A DNA stretch of 64,000 nucleotides, from contig NZ_JOEA01000009.1 in assembly GCF_000719115.1 (NCBI RefSeq), positions 186,001 through 250,000 on the forward strand, written 5' to 3'. Below are positions 33,905 to 41,184 of this stretch, piece after piece. The notes beneath the pieces were generated by a model. It ran no database searches. It was not told where the DNA came from and saw only the letters and a list, made by a program, of their open reading frames with translations. Source of the stretch: Lentzea albidocapillata (GTDB lineage: Bacteria > Actinomycetota > Actinomycetes > Mycobacteriales > Pseudonocardiaceae). The stretch's first letter is position 1. The number at the start of each line of letters is the position of its first letter. The translations under genes and the position numbers were made by a program.

Positions 33905-34663
33905 GTGCGTCAAGAGCAGCGCCTAGCGGCGATCCTGGGGAAGCTCGCGGACGCGGGCTCGGTGACGGTGACCGGGCTCGCGGAGGACCTGGGCACGTCG
34001 GTCGCGTCGATCCGCCGGGACCTCCAGTCGCTCGAAGAGCAGAAGCTGCTCAAGCGCACCCACGGCGGCGCGGTGGCGGCGGAGGTCATCTACGAACTGC
34101 CGCTGCGCTACCGGCTGGGCCGCCGCGAGGAGAAGCGCCAGATCGCCGAGGCAGCCGCGAAGTTCGTCACCGAGTCCGTCCACTCGGTAGGCCTCAACGG
34201 CGGCACGACGACGACCGAACTCGCCCGCCTCCTCGCCGGCACCAGGCAGCTGAAGGTCGTGACGAACGCCCTCAACATCGCCTCGGACCTGTGCCCCCGC
34301 CCCACGATCGACCTCGTCGTCACCGGCGGCGGCGTGCGCCCGGAAAGCTACGAGCTGGTCGGCCCGATCGCCGACCGGGCCCTCGCCGGCATCAGCCTGG
34401 ACCTGGTCTTCCTCGGCGTCGACGGCATCGACGCGCGCGGCGGCATCACGACCCACGACGAGGTCGAGGCCCACACCGACCACTGCCTGCTGCGCACGGC
34501 GGACCGTGTGGTCGTGCTCGCGGACGGCTCCAAGGTGGGCAAGCGCGCGTTCTCGCGCATCGCCGGGATCACGGACGTCCACGTCGTGATCACCGATTCC
34601 TCGGCACCCGCTGCGGAACTGGACCGGTTGCGCGCGGTGGGCGTCGAGGTGGTCGTCGCCTAA
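33905..34663 (+). CDS. DeoR-family regulator (AgaR/GlpR-like)
   Basis: 252-aa repressor with an N-terminal DeoR helix-turn-helix (EQRLAAILGKLADAGSVTV, RRDLQSLEEQKLLKRTHGGA) and a C-terminal sugar-phosphate sensor domain (VGLNGGTTTTELARLL, DLVFLGVDGIDARGGI). DeoR repressors of this group respond to phosphorylated sugars, and AgaR controls aminosugar operons. GTG 33905 gives the usual short N-terminus and fits a leaderless start; GTG at 33887 is an in-frame alternative. Located 53 bp after the aminosugar operon, so the likely local regulator. Confidence 0.9.
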   Translation: MRQEQRLAAILGKLADAGSVTVTGLAEDLGTSVASIRRDLQSLEEQKLLKRTHGGAVAAEVIYELPLRYRLGRREEKRQIAEAAAKFVTESVHSVGLNGGTTTTELARLLAGTRQLKVVTNALNIASDLCPRPTIDLVVTGGGVRPESYELVGPIADRALAGISLDLVFLGVDGIDARGGITTHDEVEAHTDHCLLRTADRVVVLADGSKVGKRAFSRIAGITDVHVVITDSSAPAAELDRLRAVGVEVVVA

Positions 34664-34680
34664 GGCGACGACCACCTCGA
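34644..34680. terminator. 17-bp perfect hairpin across the DeoR stop
   Basis: TCGAGGTGGTCGTCGCC (34644-34660), TAA, GGCGACGACCACCTCGA (34664-34680): an exact 17-bp inverted repeat whose centre is the DeoR stop codon. It ends 5 bp before the -10 of the GntR gene. Likely a terminator isolating the two regulators. Confidence 0.75.
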
Positions 34681-34685
34681 GCCCA

Positions 34686-34697
34686 TAAAGTGATCGC
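34686..34697 (+). promoter_or_regulatory. Leaderless promoter of the GntR gene
   Basis: TAAAGT (34686-34691), spacer GATCGC, then the ATG at 34698. Spacing and the six-base spacer are identical to those of the DeoR promoter at 33893. Confidence 0.5.
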
Positions 34698-35390
34698 ATG
34701 ACGGGCGCGGACTGGCTTGCCTCACTGACCGCCGACGGCGACGCGCTCGGCCGGGTCAGCACGGCGGAACGCGTCGCCGACTTCGTCCGGACCCGCGTCA
34801 TGGAGGGCGACCTCCCGCCGGGCACCCGCCTGTCCGAGGAAGCACTGCGCACCGCACTGGGCGTCGCACGCAACACGCTGCGAGAAGCGTTCAGGCTCCT
34901 CACGCGCGAACGTTTGCTGGTGCACGAGCACAGCAGAGGTGTCTTCGTACGCACGCCCGACGCGGCGGACATCGTGGACCTCTACGCCGCCCGGCGGGTG
35001 ATCGAGGGCGGTGCGCTCACCGCGTGGCCCACGGCGCCGGAGGAGAAGCGCCAGGCGGTGCGCGACGCCGTGCGGTTCCAGCGGGAATCGGCGCGGGCGG
35101 AGCGCTGGAGCGACGTCGCCACCGGCAACGTGCGGTTCCACCTCGCGATCACCGGCCTGGCAGGCAGCGCCCGCCTCGACGAGGAGGTGCGGCGGCTGCT
35201 CGCGGAGATGCGCCTGGTGTTCCACCACATGGGCGACCAGCGCGAGTTCTACGAGAACTACGTGCAGCTCAACCGCGACATCCTCGAACTCGCCGACCGC
35301 GGTGCCGTCAGCGAGGCGGAAGAGGCGCTGCGGAAGTACTTCGACGTCGCCGAGCAGCACCTGCTCAGGCGAATGCGGGCACAGGCCTAG
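34698..35390 (+). CDS. GntR-family regulator, FadR/FCD type
   Basis: 230-aa regulator. The N-terminal winged helix-turn-helix (RVADFVRTRVMEGDLPPGTR, LGVARNTLREAFRLLTRERL) spans residues about 20-90. The FCD effector domain follows (LYAARRVIEGGALTAW ... VRFHLAITGLAGS), an all-helical metal-dependent ligand pocket that typically binds organic acids or sugar acids. It follows the DeoR gene but has its own leaderless start. Whether it shares control of the aminosugar operon is unknown. Confidence 0.92.
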   Translation: MTGADWLASLTADGDALGRVSTAERVADFVRTRVMEGDLPPGTRLSEEALRTALGVARNTLREAFRLLTRERLLVHEHSRGVFVRTPDAADIVDLYAARRVIEGGALTAWPTAPEEKRQAVRDAVRFQRESARAERWSDVATGNVRFHLAITGLAGSARLDEEVRRLLAEMRLVFHHMGDQREFYENYVQLNRDILELADRGAVSEAEEALRKYFDVAEQHLLRRMRAQA

Positions 35391-35511
35391 CCGCCTGCCT
35401 TCTCGCGCAGCTCCTCCACCTGCGCTTTCGTCAACCCCCAAGCAACCTGAACGGTTTCGGCGCGCGTTGGCAAAGACGGGGTGTAAGGCGAAGCGAAACC
35501 CGAGGAGCTTC

Positions 35512-36066
35512 ATGTCGTCAGACGCGGAACTGATCGGCAGATCGCTGAGCGGAGACACCGATGCCTTCGTCGAAGTGGTCAGCCGGCACGAGACCGCGAT
35601 CGGGAACTACCTCGCGCGCCGAGTGGGACGTCAGACCGCCGAGGACGTGCTCGGTGAGGTGTGGGTGGCGGCCTTCGAGTCGCGGGCGAGTTACGACCGC
35701 TCGTACCCCGAGGCCCGGCCTTGGCTGTACGGCGTCGCGCTGAACAGGCTGCGGCGGCTTTGGCGGTCCGAACCGGCCGAAGAGCCGGCCTCGGACATCA
35801 CCCGCTTGGCGAACGAGTGGGATCCCTGGCCCGAAGTGGACGCCCGCGTGGACACGCAGGCACTGCTGCGGCAGGCACTGGCACGGCTCAAGCCGGACGA
35901 GCGCGAAGTGCTGGGCCTGGTCGCCTGGGAGGACCTGACGGTCGCCGAAGCAGGACGGGCGCTCGACATGCCGGCGGGCACGGCCCGTCGTCTGCTGCAC
36001 CAGGCGCGCAAGGCACTGCGCGACGCCCCAGAGGTCGTCGCGCTGCTGCAAGTCCCGACAACGTGA
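35512..36066 (+). CDS. ECF-type RNA polymerase sigma factor
   Basis: 184-aa sigma-70 family protein with region 2 (ETAIGNYLARRVGRQTAEDV, then WVAAFESRASYDRSY and the PWLYGVALN core) and region 4 (LKPDEREVLGLVAWEDLTVA, then MPAGTARRLLHQARKAL). No anti-sigma zinc domain is encoded, but the following gene is a membrane protein of the kind often paired with such sigma factors. ATG with GAGGAG upstream. The 120 bp before it hold no convincing gene; its promoter was not identified. Confidence 0.9.
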   Translation: MSSDAELIGRSLSGDTDAFVEVVSRHETAIGNYLARRVGRQTAEDVLGEVWVAAFESRASYDRSYPEARPWLYGVALNRLRRLWRSEPAEEPASDITRLANEWDPWPEVDARVDTQALLRQALARLKPDEREVLGLVAWEDLTVAEAGRALDMPAGTARRLLHQARKALRDAPEVVALLQVPTT

Positions 36067-36077
36067 AAAGACACCCC

Positions 36078-37112
36078 ATGGATGAGATGGATCTGATGAA
36101 GAAAATGCGTGACGTGCCATCCCCACGCCCTGAGGCGTACAACCGTGCTCGCACGGCGCTGAGCACCGCGATGGCCGAGCCCACCGCCACGGTCGTGCGA
36201 CCGAAGCGCTGGTTCTCCTGGCCCAAGGCCGGTATCGCCGCCGTCGGCGCGGCAGCCGTGGCGACGGCGGTGGTGATGGGCACGACGGGCGGCACCGTCC
36301 CGGCCGGGTCCCCGGTCGCTGCCCCGCAGGTGGTCGACTCCCCGCTGGTGAAGCTGGCCTCCGACGTCAAGGCGGCGGGCGCAGTGTCCGGCGACGCGTC
36401 GCTGATCATCCGCTCGACGACCGCGCCGGACAACTCGCCGTACGTCTTCTACACCATCTACACCGACAAGGGGCAGACCTTCCACGGCGACTCGGCGAAG
36501 ACCGTGTCGGCCTCGGTCGCCAAGGGGGAGAACCAGGCCACCGAGTTCGACGCGAAGGTGATGGCGGCGGCCCGCCTCGCCGCGAACGGCGACGTGGAGA
36601 AGGCCAAGAACGCGATCGTCAACGCCTCGCCCACCGGCTGGGCGCTCGGCCAGAGCACCGCCGAGCAGGAGAAGGCGTGGGCGCAGCGCCAGGAGGCGAC
36701 CGCCGAGGTCTACCGCATGAAGGGCCTGCCGGTGCACCCGCCCAAGCCGCGCCCGACCGGCAAGGAGCTGGAGGACGGCGTCAACAACACCCTGTGGAGC
36801 AACACCACGTACGCGCTGTTCATCGGCGCGGCCAACGCCGAGGTCCGCTCGGGCGTGCTGAAGCTGCTCGCCACGATCAAGGACGTCTCCATCGGCAAGA
36901 CCGACGCCGAGGGCCAGTCCGCGCTGACCCTCACCGCGGGTCCCTCCCTGCAGGGCGGGACCGGTACGCACGTGCTGACCGTCAACGCCGACAACGGCCT
37001 GCCGATCCGTTCCGAGGTCATCCCGGCGGCGGGATCGGACAGCAAGCCCTCGGTGACGAACTACAAGTCGTCGCGCGTGAACCTCGCCGACGTGGTGGTG
37101 GGCAAGATCTGA
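36078..37112 (+). CDS. CU044_5270-type membrane protein paired with the sigma factor
   Basis: 344-aa protein. Residues 1-50 are cytoplasmic and charged (MDEMDLMKKMRDVPSPRPEA), one membrane helix follows (about 52-75), and the rest is an extracytoplasmic domain (YVFYTIYTDKGQTFH ... NNTLWSNTTYALF). This layout and the position 11 bp after an ECF sigma gene are typical of the CU044_5270 family in actinobacteria, which may act as anti-sigma or sensor partners. No enzymatic motif is visible. Transcription probably ends at the palindrome 37117-37164. Confidence 0.82.
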   Translation: MDEMDLMKKMRDVPSPRPEAYNRARTALSTAMAEPTATVVRPKRWFSWPKAGIAAVGAAAVATAVVMGTTGGTVPAGSPVAAPQVVDSPLVKLASDVKAAGAVSGDASLIIRSTTAPDNSPYVFYTIYTDKGQTFHGDSAKTVSASVAKGENQATEFDAKVMAAARLAANGDVEKAKNAIVNASPTGWALGQSTAEQEKAWAQRQEATAEVYRMKGLPVHPPKPRPTGKELEDGVNNTLWSNTTYALFIGAANAEVRSGVLKLLATIKDVSIGKTDAEGQSALTLTAGPSLQGGTGTHVLTVNADNGLPIRSEVIPAAGSDSKPSVTNYKSSRVNLADVVVGKI

Positions 37113-37116
37113 TTTT

Positions 37117-37164
37117 CAGTCCTAAGAGGACCAAGGCGCGCGCGCCTTGGTCCTCTTAGGACTG
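37117..37164. terminator. 48-bp perfect palindrome, bidirectional terminator
   Basis: The 24 bp at 37117-37140 (CAGTCCTAAGAGGACCAAGG then CGCG) are exactly complementary in reverse to 37141-37164. It lies 4 bp after the CU044_5270-type stop and 20 bp before the end of the convergent E2 gene. The arms are AT-richer than the surroundings. No mismatch in 24 pairs. Confidence 0.85.
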
Positions 37165-37184
37165 TCACTGTCCGGCGGAGTCCT

Positions 37185-38426
37185 TCACAGGTCCGCCATC
37201 GCCGACGCCGGAGCTTCGACGCAGTCGGCGACGAACCGGAGGAAGCCGCCCGCGGTGCCGCCGTCGCACACGCGGTGGTCGAACACGAGCGACAGCTGCA
37301 CGATGTGCCGCACCACGATGTCACCGCCGACCACCCACGGCCGGGGCAGGATCCGGCCCATGCCGAGGATCGCGACCTCGGGGTGGTTGATGATCGCGGC
37401 ACTGCCGTCGACCCCGAGCACGCCGTAGTTGTTCAGCGTGAACGAACCCGAGCTCAGTTCGGCCGCGGTGGCGGTTCCCTCGCGGGCGGCGGCGGTGAGC
37501 CTGCGGATCTCGGCGTCGAGACCGCGCATGCTCAGGCGGTGCGCGTCCTTGATCGCCGGGACCACCAGGCCGCGGCCGGTCTGCGCCGCGAGACCGAGGT
37601 TGACGCCGTCGAGGTGGGTGATCTCGCCGCGTTCGGTGTCGACCCGGGAGTTCAGCTCGGGGAAGCGGGCGAGCCCTGCCACGACGAAGCGGGCGATCAT
37701 GGCCAGGATCCCTGGTGCCGCACCGGTTTCCTTCAGATCGGCGCGGAGCTCCAGCAGCGCGGTCGCGTCGACGTCCACCCAGGTCGTCGCTTCGGGGATC
37801 TCGGTGCGGCTGCGGGTCAAGGTCGCGGTGACCGCCTTGCGCAGGCCCGTCAACGGCACGCGGGTGCGGATCGGCAAGCCCGTGCGCTGGTCCACGTCGC
37901 TCACGACGACCACCGGTTCGGAGGCGGCTTCGACGTCGCGGCGCGTGATCAGGCCATCCGGTCCGGTACCGGTCAGCGCCTGGAGGTCGACGCCGTTGTC
38001 GCGGGCGAGGCGGCGCACGATCGGCGACTGCACGGCGGGGCGTTCCCCGTTCCGCGCCGGCGACCGCACGGCGGAGCGGGGAACGACCTTCCGCCGACGG
38101 CGGGACGTGTTCGCCTCGGAGGTTCCGTAGCCGATCAGGACGTTGCCGGAACCGGCGCGTTCCTCCTCGACGTAGGTCTCCAACCGCACGGCGTCGACCG
38201 AGATCAACGGGGAGCCCACCTGGAGGGTGGCGCCTTCCTCTCCGTGCAGCCGCGCCACCACACCGCCGAACGGGGAGGGCACCTCGACCATCGCCTTGGC
38301 CGTCTCGACCTCGGCGACGGGCTCGTCCACGGCGACCGCGTCACCGGTCTTGACCAGCCACCGGACCAGCACCGCCTCGGTCAGTCCCTCGCCGAGGTCG
38401 GGCAGCTCGAACACCTGGGAGCTCAT
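37185..38426 (-). CDS. bkdC: Branched-chain 2-oxoacid dehydrogenase E2 (dihydrolipoamide acyltransferase)
   Basis: 413-aa E2. A single lipoyl domain at residues 5-80 has the lipoylated lysine in VETAKAMVEV. A peripheral-subunit-binding domain follows (SPIVRRLARDNGVDLQALTG). The C-terminal acyltransferase domain includes SRTEIPEATTWVDVDATAL and the catalytic His in FDHRVCDGGTAGGF. ATG 38426 overlaps the E1-beta stop. It is the last gene of a three-gene set with a divergent Lrp-type regulator, the usual bkd arrangement for valine, leucine and isoleucine breakdown and branched acyl-CoA supply. The E3 is not here. Confidence 0.9.
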   Translation of the reverse strand: MSSQVFELPDLGEGLTEAVLVRWLVKTGDAVAVDEPVAEVETAKAMVEVPSPFGGVVARLHGEEGATLQVGSPLISVDAVRLETYVEEERAGSGNVLIGYGTSEANTSRRRRKVVPRSAVRSPARNGERPAVQSPIVRRLARDNGVDLQALTGTGPDGLITRRDVEAASEPVVVVSDVDQRTGLPIRTRVPLTGLRKAVTATLTRSRTEIPEATTWVDVDATALLELRADLKETGAAPGILAMIARFVVAGLARFPELNSRVDTERGEITHLDGVNLGLAAQTGRGLVVPAIKDAHRLSMRGLDAEIRRLTAAAREGTATAAELSSGSFTLNNYGVLGVDGSAAIINHPEVAILGMGRILPRPWVVGGDIVVRHIVQLSLVFDHRVCDGGTAGGFLRFVADCVEAPASAMADL

Positions 38427-39421
38427 GCGGCGTCCTCCCACTGCAGCGTGTCGACGACGTCCAGGATCCGGTCCACGCCGGGCAGGAAGTGGCGCTCCAG
38501 CTTCGGCGGGGGATAGGGCACGTCGAACCCGGTGACCCGGCGGACCGGCGCCTCCAGGTGGTGGAAACAGCGCTCTCCCACCCGTGCCGCGATCTCGGAG
38601 GCCACGGAGGCGAAACCGGGTGCCTCGGCGACCACCACGGCCCGGCCGGTCCGGCGGACCTCGGCGCACACGGTCTCGTCGTCGAACGGGACGATGGACC
38701 GGAGGTCGACCACTCCCAGGTCCCGGCCCTCGGTCGCGGCCTGCGCGGCGGCGGCCAGTGCCACCGGCACCGAGGGGCCGTAGGCGATCAGCGTGGCGTC
38801 CTTGCCGGGGCGCCGGACGACCGCGCGCCCGATCGGCGGGACGGCGGCCGACACGTCGACCTCCTCCTTCGAGAAGTAGTGCTTCTTGGGTTCGAGGAAG
38901 ATCACCGGGTCAGGGCTGGCGATCGCCGCGCGCAGCAGGCCGTAGGCGTCGGCGTTGGTGGCCGGCGCGACGACGGTCAGGCCAGGCGTGTGCGCGTAGT
39001 AGGCCTCGGACGAGTCGCAGTGGTGCTCCACACCGCCGATCCCGCCGGCGTAGGGGACGCGGATGACGATGGGCAGCCGCACCCTGCCGCGGGTGCGGTT
39101 GCCCATCTTCGCGACGTGGCTGACGATCTGCTCGAAGGCCGGGTACGCGAAGGCGTCGAACTGCATCTCGACGACCGGGCGCATGCCGTTCATGGCCATT
39201 CCCACCGCCATGCCGACGATTCCCGACTCGGCCAGCGGGGTGTCGAACACCCGGTTCTCACCGAAGTCCCGGTGCAGTCCGTCGGTCACGCGGAACACCC
39301 CGCCCAGCTGGGCCACGTCCTCGCCGAACACGACGACGGAGTCGTCCTCGGCGATCGCGTCCCGCAGCGCGGTGTTGATCGCCTGCGCCATGGTCATCTT
39401 CGGGGTCGTCGCGGAGCTCAT
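38423..39421 (-). CDS. bkdB: Branched-chain 2-oxoacid dehydrogenase E1 beta
   Basis: 332-aa E1 beta subunit. TMAQAINTALRDAIAEDDSV at the start, GEDVAQLGGVFRVTDGL, and DTPLAESGIVGMAVGMAM form the transketolase-like pyrimidine-binding domain. VVDLRSIVPFDDETV begins the C-terminal domain. Start by TGATG overlap with E1 alpha. Together with E1 alpha it makes the thiamine-diphosphate site of the complex. Confidence 0.92.
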   Translation of the reverse strand: MSSATTPKMTMAQAINTALRDAIAEDDSVVVFGEDVAQLGGVFRVTDGLHRDFGENRVFDTPLAESGIVGMAVGMAMNGMRPVVEMQFDAFAYPAFEQIVSHVAKMGNRTRGRVRLPIVIRVPYAGGIGGVEHHCDSSEAYYAHTPGLTVVAPATNADAYGLLRAAIASPDPVIFLEPKKHYFSKEEVDVSAAVPPIGRAVVRRPGKDATLIAYGPSVPVALAAAAQAATEGRDLGVVDLRSIVPFDDETVCAEVRRTGRAVVVAEAPGFASVASEIAARVGERCFHHLEAPVRRVTGFDVPYPPPKLERHFLPGVDRILDVVDTLQWEDAA

Positions 39422-40497
39422 CACGCCTCCTCGAAGTCGAGCTCGGCCCGCAGAGCCGCACGCTGTCCGGCCAGCTGCGGCGTGGGGGTGGCGTAGACGT
39501 GGGCGAACAGTTCCTCGGGGTCGGCGGTCGACTCGGCGTTGACGCCGGTCCGGACCGCTGCCGCCATCGCCTCCGCGGCGGCGGCGATCTCCCGTTCGTG
39601 GTCGTCGTCGAGCGCGCCGATCCCGGTCAGGTAGGTCCGCACCCGCAGGAGCGGATCACGCGGCAGCCAGTCCGCGACCTCGTCATCGGTGCGGTAGCGG
39701 CTGGCGTCGTCGGCGTTGGTGTGGGACTCGATCCGGTAGGTGTCGGCCTCGACCAGCGTCGGTCCCTCACCCGCACGTGCTCGCGCGACGGCCTCGCCGA
39801 GCACTTTCTCCAGGGCCGGCAGGTCGTTGCCGTCGACGCGCACGCCGGGCATGCCGTACCCGATCGCCTTGACCGCGAGCGACGGCGCGACGGACTGGCG
39901 GGCCAGCGGCACCGAGATCGCGTACTTGTTGTTCTGCACGAAGAACACCACAGGAGCGCGGAAGACGGCGGCGAAGTTGCAGGCCTCGTGGAAGTCGCCT
40001 TCGCTGGTCGCGCCGTCTCCGCACAGCGCCATCACCACCGTGTCCTCGCCCTTGAGGCGCGCCGCGTGACCGACCCCGACCGCGTGCGGCAGCTGGGTCG
40101 CCAGCGGTGTCGCCTGCGGGGCGACCTTGTGCCGCATCGGGTCGTAGCCGCAATGCCAGTCCCCGCGCAGCAGGGTGAGCACCTCGACCGGATCCACCCC
40201 GCGGGCGGCGATGGCGGCGGTGTCGCGGTAGGTCGGGAACAACCAGTCGCCGTCCGCGAGCACCGACGCGCACGCGACCTGGCAGGCCTCCTGACCACGC
40301 GACGACGGGTACACGGCCAGCCGTCCCTGGCGGACCAGCGCCCCGGCCTGTTCGTTCAGCCTGCGCGCGAACACGAGCCTGCGGTACCCCTCCAGCAGAG
40401 CCTCGGCGTCGGGCGCCGGCGTACCCCGGACCAGGCGCCCGGACTCGTCCAGCCACCGGGCCGGGGTGATGGCCGCCTTGAGCTGACCGGCACTCAT
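39421..40497 (-). CDS. bkdA: Branched-chain 2-oxoacid dehydrogenase E1 alpha
   Basis: 358-aa E1 alpha subunit with the thiamine-diphosphate motif GDGATSEGDFHEACNF and NNKYAISVP, plus YPSSRGQEACQVACA and the phosphorylation-loop-like YRIESHTNADDASRYR. ATG 40497 has GGAGG with 5-nt spacing. First gene of the operon, divergent from the Lrp/AsnC gene. Branched-chain rather than pyruvate specificity is inferred from the Lrp regulator and the E1 alpha type. Confidence 0.9.
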   Translation of the reverse strand: MSAGQLKAAITPARWLDESGRLVRGTPAPDAEALLEGYRRLVFARRLNEQAGALVRQGRLAVYPSSRGQEACQVACASVLADGDWLFPTYRDTAAIAARGVDPVEVLTLLRGDWHCGYDPMRHKVAPQATPLATQLPHAVGVGHAARLKGEDTVVMALCGDGATSEGDFHEACNFAAVFRAPVVFFVQNNKYAISVPLARQSVAPSLAVKAIGYGMPGVRVDGNDLPALEKVLGEAVARARAGEGPTLVEADTYRIESHTNADDASRYRTDDEVADWLPRDPLLRVRTYLTGIGALDDDHEREIAAAAEAMAAAVRTGVNAESTADPEELFAHVYATPTPQLAGQRAALRAELDFEEA

Positions 40498-40522
40498 CCG
40501 CACCTCCGCGAGCAGTTTCAGT

Positions 40523-40560
40523 TGGTCCGAATGTTGCCTAGAGTCGTGGCCATTCGGCCA
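40523..40560. promoter_or_regulatory. Inverted repeat between bkdA and the Lrp-type gene
   Basis: TGGTCCGAATG (40523-40533) and CATTCGGCCA (40551-40560) are inverted with one extra base. They are in the 160-bp divergent intergenic region and are a reasonable Lrp-type target for control of both directions. Confidence 0.4.
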
Positions 40561-40657
40561 TATCCGCGCGAGAGAGCGAGACGATTGGTCAACTGCTCCG
40601 ATTCAGCAGGTCCAGTTGGCTCGGCATCTCGTGCATTTGACCTGAGGAGCGAGACAC

Positions 40658-41095
40658 GTGGACACGGAGCTGGACGAGATCGACCGCCGGATCCTGCGTG
40701 AACTGGAGGCGGACGGCCGGTTGTCCGGGCGTGCCCTGGCCGAACGCGTGATGATCTCGCGCGCGAACGCCTACGCCCGCTTCGAACGCCTGGTGGCCGA
40801 CGGGGTGATCACCGGCTTCACCGCGCGCGTCGACCCGGTCAAGGTCGGGCTCACGACGTCGGCCTACGTGGCGATGACGGTGCGGCAGAACAACTGGCGC
40901 GACCTGCAGACGCAGCTCCGCGCGATCCCCGAGGTGCGGCACATGGCGCTCATGGGCGGCGAGTTCGACGTGATGCTGCTCGTCAGGGCGGAGGGCAACA
41001 ACGCGTTGCGGCGCGTCGTGCTCGAGCAGCTGCAGACGATTCCCGGCGTCCTGTCGACCAAGACGTTCCTGATCTTCGAGGACGCCGGCAACTGA
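40658..41095 (+). CDS. bkdR: Lrp/AsnC-family regulator (BkdR-like)
   Basis: 145-aa feast/famine regulator. The N-terminal helix-turn-helix reads LDEIDRRILRELEADGRLSG, then ISRANAYARFERLVADGVI. The C-terminal RAM ligand domain includes VGLTTSAYVAMTV and IPEVRHMALMGGEFDVMLL. Divergent from the branched-chain dehydrogenase operon, which such regulators commonly control in response to branched-chain amino acids or their keto acids. GTG start; GAGGAG lies 14-19 nt upstream and GAGCG nearer. Confidence 0.9.
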   Translation: MDTELDEIDRRILRELEADGRLSGRALAERVMISRANAYARFERLVADGVITGFTARVDPVKVGLTTSAYVAMTVRQNNWRDLQTQLRAIPEVRHMALMGGEFDVMLLVRAEGNNALRRVVLEQLQTIPGVLSTKTFLIFEDAGN

Positions 41096-41120
41096 GTCGC
41101 CTGTCACATCGGGTAGAAGC

Positions 41121-41134
41121 TGACACCGGTGTCA
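41121..41134. promoter_or_regulatory. Palindrome in the oxidoreductase promoter, likely MerR site
   Basis: TGACACCGGTGTCA is an exact 14-bp palindrome. It is centred between GTAGAA (41113-41118) and AATAGC (41138-41143), which are 19 bp apart. MerR-family activators bind dyads in such elongated spacers. A single half-site TGACAC occurs in the MerR gene's own upstream region (42527-42532, minus strand). Confidence 0.5.
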
Positions 41135-41184
41135 ACGAATAGCGTCGAACCGTCCACGGCACGACGGTGAAGGAGCTGTTCTCG

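Noticed and set aside
35391..35511. Short minus-strand frame ending KAQVEELREKAGG before the sigma factor gene
   Set aside because: About 28 codons at most, only TTG available as start, no ribosome-binding site; probably chance within the sigma-gene leader.
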